Shown piece by piece: positions 1 to 7,631 of a DNA stretch of 64,000 nt. This DNA comes from Lysobacter ciconiae. Lineage in GTDB: Bacteria; Pseudomonadota; Gammaproteobacteria; Xanthomonadales; Xanthomonadaceae. A model generated the notes under the pieces. It made no database searches, was not told the DNA's origin, and saw only the letters and a program-made list of their open reading frames with translations. Made by a program: the position numbers and the translations under genes. Where the stretch lies: the NCBI RefSeq assembly GCF_015209725.1, contig NZ_CP063656.1, positions 1,595,001 to 1,659,000 on the forward strand, in the 5' to 3' direction. Position 1 is the stretch's first letter. Each line of letters starts with the position of its first letter.

Positions 1-1245
1 GATGCCTTCAGGCACCAGCTTGTCGGCATCGGAGGAGTCCTGGAAATAGCGGTCCTTGGAACCGGTTTCCATCGCCGCCAGGCTGCCCATGCCGCGGTAG
101 CTCTTGTAATGGCGGCCCTGGAACAGCTCGCTGTCGCCGGGTGACTCATCGGTGCCGGCAAACAGGCTGCCGATCATCACCGTGGAGGCGCCGGCCGCCA
201 GTGCCTTGCCGATATCACCCGAGTAGCGGATGCCGCCGTCGGCGATCAGCGGGATGCGGTCCTGCAGGGCCTCGGCGACCATGTCGATGGCCGAGATCTG
301 CGGCACGCCGACGCCGGCGACGATGCGGGTGGTGCAGATCGAGCCCGGACCCACGCCGACCTTCACCGCGTCCGCGCCGTGATCCATCAGCGCCAGGGCG
401 GCGTCGCCGGTAACGATGTTGCCGCCGATGACCTGCAGCTGCGGGAAGTGCTTCTTGACCCACTTCACCCGGTCCAGCACGCCCTGCGAATGGCCGTGGG
501 CGGTGTCCACCACCACCACGTCGACGCCGGCGGCGACCAGCGCTTCGACCCGCGCATCGGTGTCTCCGCCCACGCCGACCGCGGCCCCGACCAGCAGGCG
601 TTCGCTGCTGTCATAGGCGGCGTTGGGGTTGTCGGTCTTCTTCTGGATGTCCTTGACGGTGATCAGGCCCTTGAGCTCGAAGGCATCGTTGACCACCAGC
701 ACCTTCTCGATCCGGTGCTTGTGCAATAAGCCCATGACTTCCTCGTCGCTGGCGCCCTCCTTCACCGTGATCAGCCGGTCCTTGCGCGTCATGATGTGGC
801 GCACCGGATCGTCCAGCTTGGTCTCGAAGCGCATGTCGCGACTGGTGACGATGCCGACCAGCTGGCCGCTGTCGACCACGGGCACGCCGGAGATGTTGCG
901 CTCGCGGGTGAGGTTGAGCACATCGGCGATGGTGGTGTCGGGACTGACGGTGAACGGCGCGCGGATCACGCCGGCCTCGAAGCCCTTGACCTGGGCGACG
1001 TGGGCGGCCTGCTGGGCCACCGTCATGCTCTTGTGGATGATGCTCATCCCGCCCAGCTGGGCCAGCGCGACCGCAAGGCGCGCCTCGCTGACGGTATCCA
1101 TCGCCGCCGACAGGATTGGCAGGCGCAGGCCAAGCTCGCGGGTCAATCGGGCGCCCAGGTTGACGTCCTTGGGGAGGACCGTCGAATGGGCCGGAATCAG
1201 CGAAACATCGTCGTAGGTGAGAGCTTCAGCCTGGATGCGCAACAT
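1..1245 (-). CDS. guaB: IMP dehydrogenase (3' end cut by window edge)
   Basis: Inosine-5'-monophosphate dehydrogenase, which oxidises IMP to XMP with NAD+ in the committed step of GMP synthesis; cytosolic. The reading frame starts MLRIQAEALTYDDVSLIP, typical of GuaB, and continues for 415 codons to the window edge, so roughly the last 70 residues of a usual ~487-residue enzyme are missing. The catalytic loop GSICTTRIVAG is visible with the active-site cysteine at residue 304. The region around residues 95-200 corresponds to the paired CBS domains. The last part in the window reads GMGSLAAMETGSKDRYFQ, the usual flap region. It lies directly downstream of folD on the same strand, so one-carbon and purine genes are neighbours. 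Identification is secure; only the C-terminus is unseen. Confidence 0.97.
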   Translation of the reverse strand, partial: MLRIQAEALTYDDVSLIPAHSTVLPKDVNLGARLTRELGLRLPILSAAMDTVSEARLAVALAQLGGMSIIHKSMTVAQQAAHVAQVKGFEAGVIRAPFTVSPDTTIADVLNLTRERNISGVPVVDSGQLVGIVTSRDMRFETKLDDPVRHIMTRKDRLITVKEGASDEEVMGLLHKHRIEKVLVVNDAFELKGLITVKDIQKKTDNPNAAYDSSERLLVGAAVGVGGDTDARVEALVAAGVDVVVVDTAHGHSQGVLDRVKWVKKHFPQLQVIGGNIVTGDAALALMDHGADAVKVGVGPGSICTTRIVAGVGVPQISAIDMVAEALQDRIPLIADGGIRYSGDIGKALAAGASTVMIGSLFAGTDESPGDSELFQGRHYKSYRGMGSLAAMETGSKDRYFQDSSDADKLVPEGI

Positions 1246-1306
1246 GGTCGGAACCGGAATAGGTGAAGCGCGCCATTGTACCGCTTTCGCAGCGCTCCCA
1301 TCGCGC

Positions 1307-2188
1307 TCAGCCGTCGGCCGCCTCGGCGGCTTCCAGGGTGTTCTGCATCAGGGTGGCCACGGTCATCGGCCCCACCCCGCCCGGGACCGGGGTGATCCAG
1401 CTGGCGCGTTGCGCAGCCGCCTCGAAGCCGACATCGCCGACCAGCCGGCCGTCATCAAGGCGGTTGATGCCCACGTCGATCACCACCGCGCCGGGCTTCA
1501 CCCACTCGCCCGGGATCAGCTGCGGGCGTCCCACGGCCACCACCAGGATATCGGCGCCGCGAACGGAAGCCTCCAGCACGTCCTGCGGAGTGAACTTGTG
1601 GCAGCAGGTGGTCGTGCAGCCGGCGATCAGAAGCTCCAGCGCCATCGGCCGGCCGACGTGGTTGGAGACGCCGACGATGGTCGCGCTGGCGCCGCGTACG
1701 GGCCGGTCGGTGTAGGCGAGCAAGGTGGTGATCCCGCGCGGCGTGCACGGGCGCAGCCCGAACTGGCGCAGGGCCAGGTGGCCGACGTTCTCGGGATGGA
1801 ACCCGTCCACGTCCTTGCTCGGCGAGATGCGGTGGATCAGGGCGCTGGCGTCGCGGCGGTCGGGCAAAGGCAACTGGACCAGGATGCCGTGGATATTGGG
1901 ATCCGCGTTGAGACGGTCGATCAGCTGCAGCAGCTCGTCATCACTGGTTCCGGACGGCAGGTCGAAGTCCACGGCACGGATCCCGACCTTGCGTGCCGCC
2001 CGCCGCTTGTTGCGCACGTACACCGCCGACGCCGGATCACCGCCGACCAGCACGACGGCGAGCCCGGGCGCGGATTTGCCCGCCGCCAGACGAACGTCGA
2101 CACGCGCCTTGAGGTTGTCCAGCAGGTCCTCGGCAATGCGCTTGCCATCCAGGATTCGGGCGGTGGGCGGGCTGGCGTCAGTATTCAA
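1307..2188 (-). CDS. folD: Bifunctional methylenetetrahydrofolate dehydrogenase/cyclohydrolase
   Basis: FolD interconverts 5,10-methylene-THF, 5,10-methenyl-THF and 10-formyl-THF, supplying formyl groups for purines; cytosolic. The 293-residue protein has the full family length. The motif YVRNKRRAARKVGI carries the catalytic lysine (K61), PLPDRRDASALIHRISPSKD is the substrate-binding segment, and the C-terminus GGVGPMTVATLMQNTL is diagnostic. No in-frame ATG lies near the conserved N-terminus ARILDGK, so the start is read as TTG at 2188 with only a weak AGG upstream; the exact start is the least certain point. The gene stands 61 bp upstream of guaB on the same strand and may be co-transcribed with it. 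Confidence 0.95.
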   Translation of the reverse strand: MNTDASPPTARILDGKRIAEDLLDNLKARVDVRLAAGKSAPGLAVVLVGGDPASAVYVRNKRRAARKVGIRAVDFDLPSGTSDDELLQLIDRLNADPNIHGILVQLPLPDRRDASALIHRISPSKDVDGFHPENVGHLALRQFGLRPCTPRGITTLLAYTDRPVRGASATIVGVSNHVGRPMALELLIAGCTTTCCHKFTPQDVLEASVRGADILVVAVGRPQLIPGEWVKPGAVVIDVGINRLDDGRLVGDVGFEAAAQRASWITPVPGGVGPMTVATLMQNTLEAAEAADG

Positions 2189-2235
2189 AAGCGGGACCTG
2201 GAGTGACGTGGCCGGGCATTATCGCCGACCCGCGC

Positions 2236-2745
2236 TCAGTAGGCGCCCATGTAGTCGCGCTTGCCGATTTCCACGCCGTTGTGGCGCAGCAGTGCGTAGG
2301 CCGTCGTCACATGGAAAAAGAACTGCGGCAAGCCGTAGGTCAACAGATAGTCCTGGCCGCTGAAGCGACGCTCCTTCGGGGTACCCGGGCGGGTCAGGAT
2401 CTCGCAGTCCTCGCTGCCATCGAATCGCGCCGCATCGACGGTGTCGAGGAACGCCAGGGTGCGCTGCAACCGGTCGCGCAGCTGCTCGAAACCCTGCTCC
2501 TGGTCGTCGTAGGCAGGCACGTCCTGTCCCGCGAGACGGGCGGTCACGCCGGTCGCGAAATCGCACGCGATCTGCACCTGGCGGACCAGCGGCAGCATGT
2601 CCGGGAAAAGCCGCGACTGCAGCAGCACCGTCGGCTCGATCTTGCGCTCCGCCGCGTAGGCCTCGGCCTTGCCGATGATGGCCACCAGGCTTCCCAGCAT
2701 CTGCCGGAAGACCGGAACGGACGCGGCGTACATGGAAATCGACAT
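2236..2745 (-). CDS. DUF1993 family protein
   Basis: A 169-residue cytosolic protein matching the DUF1993 family (a DinB-like helical fold) over its whole length. Features are the N-terminal SMYAASVPVFRQML, a central segment with VRQVQIACDFATG, and the C-terminal region FFHVTTAYALLRHNGVEIGKRDYMG, which is strongly conserved in the family. The biochemical role of DUF1993 is not known. I chose the ATG at 2745 because GAGG lies seven bases upstream; a longer frame opens at 2775 without a better ribosome site. It lies upstream of folD on the same strand with a 47 bp gap. Family assignment is from recalled motif similarity. Confidence 0.85.
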   Translation of the reverse strand: MSISMYAASVPVFRQMLGSLVAIIGKAEAYAAERKIEPTVLLQSRLFPDMLPLVRQVQIACDFATGVTARLAGQDVPAYDDQEQGFEQLRDRLQRTLAFLDTVDAARFDGSEDCEILTRPGTPKERRFSGQDYLLTYGLPQFFFHVTTAYALLRHNGVEIGKRDYMGAY

Positions 2746-2860
2746 GGCAGGACCTCGTTTTGGGGAAGCGACCATGTTAGCCGGTCCGCGCGTGCGCCCG
2801 CGCCGGCGCCGGGCGCAGCAGCCGGCAAAGCCCTAGAATTGCACGCCCTGCCCTGCCGCC

Positions 2861-3520
2861 GTGTCCATGCCCTACCGCCTGCTGAAGTTGTTCATCGCCC
2901 TGGCCGCCTACGGGCTGTCGATGGCGATGATGCTGCAGTCCCGTTACGGCCTGATGCCGTGGGATGTGCTGCACCAGGGCCTGTCGCTGCAGGGCGGCTG
3001 GCCGATGGGTCGCGTCACCGTGGCGGTGAGCTTCGTGGTCCTGCTGGCCTGGATCCCGATCCGCCAGAAACCGGGCTTCGGCACGGTCTGCAACGCCGTC
3101 CTGATCGGGTTGACCTTCGATGCGGTGGTGGGCCCGGTGGGGGAACTGGTCGAGAACGCCGGCCCGGCGATGCGCATGGCCTTGCTGGGCGGCGGCATCG
3201 TGCTCAACGGCGCGGCAACCGCGGCGTACCTGGGAGCGGATTTTGGTGCCGGTCCGCGCGATGGCCTGATGACCGGCCTGGTCCGGCGCAGCGGCCGCTC
3301 GGTCCGGCTGGTGCGCACGCTCATCGAGGGCAGCGTGCTTACCACCGGTTACGTGCTGGGCGGCACGCTGGGCGTGGGCACGGTGATGTACATGCTGCTG
3401 ATCGGCCCGCTGATCCAGCTGATGCTGCCGTGGTTCCAGCGCAAACGCCCAGCGCCGGGTCCGTCGGTCATCCCCGCAGCAGGATCGCCGGCAGCGCCAC
3501 CAGACCAAGCAATACGATGA
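2861..3520 (+). CDS. YczE/YitT-type integral membrane protein
   Basis: A 219-residue inner-membrane protein with about five hydrophobic spans. The opening segment RLLKLFIALAAYGLSMAMM followed by YGLMPWDVLHQGLS matches the YczE/YyaS (YitT-like) membrane family. The later GADFGAGPRDGLMTGL is the second conserved loop of these proteins. The function in proteobacteria is unknown. The start is GTG at 2861 or ATG at 2867; the sequence does not separate them clearly. The 3' end overlaps the convergent DUF6164 gene by 53 bp, so the last ~17 residues, a Pro/Ala-rich tail, share DNA with that gene's C-terminal membrane helix. Confidence 0.8.
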   Translation: MSMPYRLLKLFIALAAYGLSMAMMLQSRYGLMPWDVLHQGLSLQGGWPMGRVTVAVSFVVLLAWIPIRQKPGFGTVCNAVLIGLTFDAVVGPVGELVENAGPAMRMALLGGGIVLNGAATAAYLGADFGAGPRDGLMTGLVRRSGRSVRLVRTLIEGSVLTTGYVLGGTLGVGTVMYMLLIGPLIQLMLPWFQRKRPAPGPSVIPAAGSPAAPPDQAIR

Positions 3521-3833
3521 CCGCAGCGGCGGCCAGGAGGACCTTGAGCGGTTCGCGGCGCCACACGTCGGCGAAAGTCTCGCCGGTACCGTCCTTCTGC
3601 CCGGCCTCGTACTCGGCGCGGGCCCTGGCCTGCCGGTTGCCCTGGTAGATCGCCATCAGCCGCTTGGCCTCGGGCAGATCGCCGTCGTTTGACAACCAGA
3701 TCGCGCCGTGGGAGATGCCCCAGCGGCTGGGCTTGGTCTCGTAATACTCGATGCGGTTTTCATCGAGCATCGCGCGCACGTCCTCGATCTCATCGTCCAG
3801 GACCAGGCGCAGGTTGAGCAGAAGCTTTGACAT
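3468..3833 (-). CDS. DUF6164 family protein with C-terminal membrane anchor
   Basis: A 121-residue protein. Residues 1-80 form a soluble domain starting MSKLLLNLRLVLDDEIEDVR and containing WGISHGAIWLSNDGDLPEAK, resembling the DUF2007/DUF6164 putative signal-transduction fold. Residues 95-119 (VLLAAAAVIVLLGLVALPAIL) form one transmembrane helix, so the protein is probably a tail-anchored inner-membrane protein. The ATG at 3833 begins the conserved part; the frame stays open upstream to 4004 but that stretch has no protein-like conservation. It converges on, and overlaps by 53 bp, the YczE-type gene. Function unknown; DUF6164 proteins are familiar from Xanthomonadaceae. Confidence 0.85.
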   Translation of the reverse strand: MSKLLLNLRLVLDDEIEDVRAMLDENRIEYYETKPSRWGISHGAIWLSNDGDLPEAKRLMAIYQGNRQARARAEYEAGQKDGTGETFADVWRREPLKVLLAAAAVIVLLGLVALPAILLRG

Positions 3834-3867
3834 CCGCCGATGATACCGCCCGACGGGCGGCTGCGGC

Positions 3868-4473
3868 TCAACCGCCGCCCAACACCTCAAGCGGATCCGC
3901 GGTGGTCTTCTCCGGGCCGCGCGGGGCTTGCCGGGGAGTTCCGGGACGCGCGCCCGACCTTCGCGGACGCGCCTGCACGCCGCTTTCCAGTCGCGCACGC
4001 ACATCGACCGGGATGGCTTCGTCGCCGAGGTCCCTGATCAACCTGGCCAGCAGTGCGCCGGCCATGTCGCGGATCCCGCTGCTGTCTTCTTCGGGCAGGT
4101 ACTGCAACGCGTCTTCGACCAGTTGGACGCTGCCGCGCAGGTACAGGTCGCGGGCTTCCTCGACCTGGGGATCGCGATCGAGCACTTGGCGCGCGGCCGT
4201 CACGGCCTGCGACCAGTCGCCCAGGCCAGCATGGATCTCGGCGATGTGGAGCCACGGCAAGGTCTGGCCCGGCGCGGCATCCGCCGCACGCTGGTAGGCC
4301 TGGATCGCTGCTGCGGCGTCATCGCCGCGCATCGCCGTTTCAGCCGCGGTCATGCTGTCGGCATACCCTGGCGCGGCGCCCGCGGCGAGCGTGGCGCAAC
4401 CGGAACCGGCCAGAGCCAGCAAAGCGACACCCAGCACCCAGCTCCGGCCGCGCGTGTCGGTGGCTTGCTTCAT
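3868..4473 (-). CDS. TPR-containing putative lipoprotein
   Basis: A 201-residue exported protein. The N-terminus MKQATDTRGRSWVLGVALLALAGSGC is a signal peptide ending at a cysteine; the lipobox (GSG-C) is imperfect, so lipid attachment is likely rather than certain. Residues ~40-115 read as two tetratricopeptide-like repeats (AETAMRGDDAAAAIQAYQRA and IAEIHAGLGDWSQAVTAARQ), which normally mediate protein contacts. The C-terminal 50 residues are Arg/Pro/Gly-rich and probably disordered. The ATG at 4473 is preferred because GAGG lies eight bases upstream; ATG at 4479 is too close to it. No specific pathway can be named. Confidence 0.75.
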   Translation of the reverse strand: MKQATDTRGRSWVLGVALLALAGSGCATLAAGAAPGYADSMTAAETAMRGDDAAAAIQAYQRAADAAPGQTLPWLHIAEIHAGLGDWSQAVTAARQVLDRDPQVEEARDLYLRGSVQLVEDALQYLPEEDSSGIRDMAGALLARLIRDLGDEAIPVDVRARLESGVQARPRRSGARPGTPRQAPRGPEKTTADPLEVLGGG

Positions 4474-4535
4474 CGACATATCCTCGAACCTGGCCACAGC
4501 AGCCCCGCCGCGAAGATATCAGTTCCGTCCAAGAA

Positions 4536-5204
4536 TCACGACGGCGGCGCGACGGGTAGATGCCAGTCGTAGCGGATCGCCATGTAGCGCAAGCCGAAGC
4601 ACACCGCCGCCGAGGTGGCCATCACCAGCACCGCGGGTAGCTCCAGCGCAACCCCGATCACCACCACGATCGCTCCCAGCATCGCCGCGATTGCATACAG
4701 GTCGGACTGGAACACCACCGGCGTGCGCGCCACCAGCACGTCGCGGACAATGCCGCCTCCGATCCCGCTGAGCATTCCCAGCAGCACGGCACCCACCGGC
4801 CCCAGGCCGTGGTCGAGCGCCTTCAGCGTACCGATGACCGCAAACAGGGCCAGACCCGCCGCGTCGAACAGTCGCACCGGGTTGCGCAATCGCTCGATGT
4901 CGGCGTAGCGGTAGAACGTGATGATCCCGGCCAGGCAGCTGACCGCCAGGTAATGCCAGTTGGCCAGCGCGACGGGCGGGGTCGCACCGATCATCAGGTC
5001 GCGCGTGATGCCACCGGCCGTCGCGGCGGCGAAAGAAAGCACCAGCACACCGAAGATGTCCAACCGGTTGCGCACGCCGACGGTGGCACCACTGATGGCA
5101 AACGCGAAGGTCCCGATCAGGTCGATCGTGGTGATGATGGTATTGAGGGCCAATTCGCGATCGCCGGAAAACGGGAGCACAGGATGCCATGAGGTCGTGG
5201 ACAT
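4536..5204 (-). CDS. TRIC-type cation channel family membrane protein (UPF0126)
   Basis: A 222-residue inner-membrane protein with seven predicted hydrophobic spans. It holds the internal duplication of the UPF0126/TRIC family: each half carries a glycine-rich kink followed by Arg-Asp (GGITRDLMIG near residue 66 and GGGIVRDVLV near residue 152). Relatives include E. coli YadS and YicG. Prokaryotic TRIC homologues form trimeric monovalent-cation channels; YicG has been linked to glycine. The start at 5204 lacks a clear Shine-Dalgarno sequence, so a later start just before the first helix (NTIITTIDLIGTFAFAISG) is possible. It is divergent from the SlyD-like gene. Confidence 0.9.
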   Translation of the reverse strand: MSTTSWHPVLPFSGDRELALNTIITTIDLIGTFAFAISGATVGVRNRLDIFGVLVLSFAAATAGGITRDLMIGATPPVALANWHYLAVSCLAGIITFYRYADIERLRNPVRLFDAAGLALFAVIGTLKALDHGLGPVGAVLLGMLSGIGGGIVRDVLVARTPVVFQSDLYAIAAMLGAIVVVIGVALELPAVLVMATSAAVCFGLRYMAIRYDWHLPVAPPS

Positions 5205-5324
5205 CGCGCGGCTGCCGAGGCCGTGAGTGGGCCGTCGTGATGGGCGTGTCCACTTGCGGCCGTCGTCCCCTTTCCCCTAGCCTGCCCCGTCCGCCAATCC
5301 GGCGCACGAAGCCCAGGAATCCCG

Positions 5325-5792
5325 ATGGAAATTGCCGACCGCCGCGTTGCAACGGTGCACTACACGCTCCAGCTCGACGACGGAACGCAGGTGCACTCGT
5401 CCTACTCCGCGCAACCGCTGGTGTACCTGCACGGCGCGGGAAAGTTGATGCCCGGCCTGGAGAAGGCGCTGGCCGGCAAGAAGGCCGGTGATCGACTCAA
5501 AGCGGTGGTGCCCCCTGAGGAAGGCTACGGTCCGCGTCACGAACAGCTGGTCCAGACGGTTCCGCTGTCGGCATTCGAGGTTGTGGACATGGTCAAGCCG
5601 GGCGCGAAGTTCCTGACGGAAACCGCGCAGGGCCCCGTGCTGGCAACGGTATTGACCGTGGAAGGTGACCGGATCAAGGTCGACGGGAACCACGAGCTGT
5701 CGGGCAAGACGCTGCACTTCGACCTGCGGGTGGTGGACGTCCGCGAAGCCACGCTGGGCGAGCTGACCCAGGGCGACGTCATCGAGGACTGA
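5325..5792 (+). CDS. SlyD-like FKBP-type peptidyl-prolyl isomerase
   Basis: A 155-residue cytosolic prolyl isomerase/chaperone of the SlyD type. The FKBP half-domains (YTLQLDDGTQVHSSY and KLMPGLEKALAGKKAGDRL) flank the insert-in-flap chaperone segment (about residues 65-120, PEEGYGPRHEQLVQTVPLSAF), and the domain closes with LHFDLRVVDVREAT. The histidine-rich metal-binding tail of E. coli SlyD is absent, as in many short SlyD paralogues, so a nickel-delivery role is less likely. AGGA six bases before the ATG supports the start. Its stop lies one base from the stop of the convergent Oxidored-like gene. Confidence 0.9.
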   Translation: MEIADRRVATVHYTLQLDDGTQVHSSYSAQPLVYLHGAGKLMPGLEKALAGKKAGDRLKAVVPPEEGYGPRHEQLVQTVPLSAFEVVDMVKPGAKFLTETAQGPVLATVLTVEGDRIKVDGNHELSGKTLHFDLRVVDVREATLGELTQGDVIED

Positions 5793-5793
5793 C

Positions 5794-6033
5794 TCAGTCC
5801 GCTGATCGACCTGGATTGCGCGCCTGCCAGGCGGCCAGAAGCGACCGGTAGTGGTCTACCTCGTCGGCGTAGACATCGTGGACGCAACTCTCGCAACCGC
5901 TGTCGCAGCAATCCATCGGCAGCGGGCGTTCGGGCTCCACGGGAGGCGGGTCGTTGACTGCGGCGGGCTGCGGCAGTGGCAGCAGCTCCAGCGTCAGGTC
6001 GGATCGGGTCGTCGGGTTGCTCACAACAGCCAT
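5794..6033 (-). CDS. Oxidoreductase-like domain mini-protein
   Basis: A 79-residue protein whose C-terminal half has the cysteine signature of the Oxidored-like domain (PF09791): PMDCCDSGCESCVHDVYADE, then a helix with DHYRSLLAAW. The four clustered cysteines suggest metal or Fe-S binding. The first 35 residues are Pro/Glu-rich and probably unstructured. Family members are small and biochemically uncharacterised. The start codon lies inside the 3' end of the upstream phospholipase D gene (13 bp overlap), which points to translational coupling in one transcript. Confidence 0.88.
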   Translation of the reverse strand: MAVVSNPTTRSDLTLELLPLPQPAAVNDPPPVEPERPLPMDCCDSGCESCVHDVYADEVDHYRSLLAAWQARNPGRSAD

Positions 6034-7586
6034 TCTATCGGCAGCGCCTCCATCACCCTGACCGCGGTGTTCAGCCAGAAGCCGTTGCCGGGCTCCTGTT
6101 GCAGGGCATGCTCCTCACCGGGCAGCTCGCCGCGCTCCACCCACTCCAGCTTGCCGTCCGGCCCGCGCCGAACCAGCCAGGCGCTGTCGGGAACGAGTTC
6201 CTCGAAGCGGTTGGCGATGCCCGATGCGATCGCCGTGCTTTCGACCACAAGCCCCATTTCGGTATTGAGGTTGGCCGAGCGCGGATCGAAGTTGAACGAA
6301 CCGATGAAGGCGCGGCGGCGGTCGGCGGCGAACACTTTGGCGTGCAGGCTCGACGCCGAGCTGCCGGTGAGCTTGCGTCGAACCGCCGGGACGTCCGCTG
6401 TCTCCGGCTTCATTTCGTAAAGGGTGATCCCGGCGTCCAGCAAGGGCTTGCGCCGCTTGGCGTAGCCGGCGTGGACCGCCGTGACGTCGGTGGCCGCCAG
6501 CGAGTTGGTCAGCACCGTTACCTTCACGCCCTCTCGGGCCAGTCCGGCCAGGTATTCGACCCCGAAGGCCGTGGGGACAAAGTACGGGGAGACGATCTGC
6601 AGCTCGGCGTCGGATACGCCGATCACCTGCTGCAGCCGTTCCGACAGCAGGCTCTCGCGCGCCGCCAGCCCGAGCCCCTTGGCCGGATCGTCGCTGAGCA
6701 GCTCCACCGGAACCCATTCCAGGCCCAGGTCACCGCTCGCCAGCGCCTGCAGGTACGGCGAGTCATCCAGCGCACGCAGGTACGCGCGCGCGGCCGGGTC
6801 GCGCTCCACCACCGACGCGGCCGTGGCCAACGCCTCCAGCGCACCGGGCGGCGCGGCGGGGACAATGCCGTGCAACGGATAGGACGAGCCGCTGGCCCAG
6901 TAGAGATCGAAGTCGAGCGACACCTCGTCCACGATCGGCCCGACCGCGAGGAGATCAAGGTCGACGAAGAGCACGCCGTCACCGGCGTCGAAGTACTCGT
7001 CGCCGACGTTTCGCCCGCCCATGATCGTCGCCTGGTTGTCGGCGGTGAAGGACTTGTTGTGCATCCGCCGGTTGAGGCGCGCAAAATCGGTCAGGTAATC
7101 GAGCCAGCGCCAGTTCCGGTGCGGGAACGGATTGAACAGGCGGACCTCGATCAGAGGATGCGTATCCAGCGTCGCCAGCAGCGGATCCAGCCCGGCGGTG
7201 TTGTTGTCATCCAGCAGGAGCCGCACCCGCACGCCACGGTCAGCGGCCCGGTGCAGCGCTTCCAGCAGCAGGGTCCCGGACATGTCGCCACGCCAGATGT
7301 AGTACTGCACGTCCAGTGAGCGCTGCGCGCCTTCGGCGAGGGCGACGCGGGCCGCGAACGCGTCATCGCCGCGCGCCAGCGGCAACACGCCGGAAACCCC
7401 GGGATGCGCCCGGGCAAACGGCTGGATGCCGCGACCCAGCAGCGTGTCGGCGGTGTCGACCAGGCGCGTGGACTGGGACCGCCCGTCCAGCGACGGAAGC
7501 CTTGCGCTGATCGCCAGCGCCACCATCAGCAGCGCCAGCGTGGCGACCACCGTGGGCCAGCGGAACACGTGGTTTTTTCCAATCAT
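6021..7586 (-). CDS. Phospholipase D family protein, ClsC-type cardiolipin synthase
   Basis: A 521-residue membrane-associated enzyme with two HKD motifs: one starting at His176 (HNKSFTADNQATIMGGRN) and one at His415 (HAKVFAADRRRAFIGSFNFD), each followed by the conserved Gly-Gly/Ser-Phe-Asn segment. One N-terminal hydrophobic helix (residues ~12-28) anchors or exports it. Length and the layout (SLDVQYYIWRGDMSGTLL near residue 90) match ClsC/YmdC, which makes cardiolipin from phosphatidylglycerol and phosphatidylethanolamine. The gene stops inside the next gene's start. A 7 bp-arm hairpin lies directly before the ATG. The family is certain; the precise substrate is inferred. Confidence 0.92.
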   Translation of the reverse strand: MIGKNHVFRWPTVVATLALLMVALAISARLPSLDGRSQSTRLVDTADTLLGRGIQPFARAHPGVSGVLPLARGDDAFAARVALAEGAQRSLDVQYYIWRGDMSGTLLLEALHRAADRGVRVRLLLDDNNTAGLDPLLATLDTHPLIEVRLFNPFPHRNWRWLDYLTDFARLNRRMHNKSFTADNQATIMGGRNVGDEYFDAGDGVLFVDLDLLAVGPIVDEVSLDFDLYWASGSSYPLHGIVPAAPPGALEALATAASVVERDPAARAYLRALDDSPYLQALASGDLGLEWVPVELLSDDPAKGLGLAARESLLSERLQQVIGVSDAELQIVSPYFVPTAFGVEYLAGLAREGVKVTVLTNSLAATDVTAVHAGYAKRRKPLLDAGITLYEMKPETADVPAVRRKLTGSSASSLHAKVFAADRRRAFIGSFNFDPRSANLNTEMGLVVESTAIASGIANRFEELVPDSAWLVRRGPDGKLEWVERGELPGEEHALQQEPGNGFWLNTAVRVMEALPIEWLL

Positions 7587-7588
7587 GA

Positions 7589-7605
7589 GCCCCTATTGTA
7601 GGGGC
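7589..7605 (-). promoter_or_regulatory. Hairpin abutting the start codon of the ClsC-type gene
   Basis: A perfect inverted repeat with 7-base arms (GCCCCTA and TAGGGGC) and a 3-base loop ends two bases before the ATG at 7586. The only Shine-Dalgarno-like bases, AGGGG, lie within the arm nearest the start, so folding would hide them. It could reduce translation initiation; no T-tract follows, so it is not a terminator. Confidence 0.45.
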
Positions 7606-7631
7606 CACGCCGCCCTGGAAACGCCTGCGGA

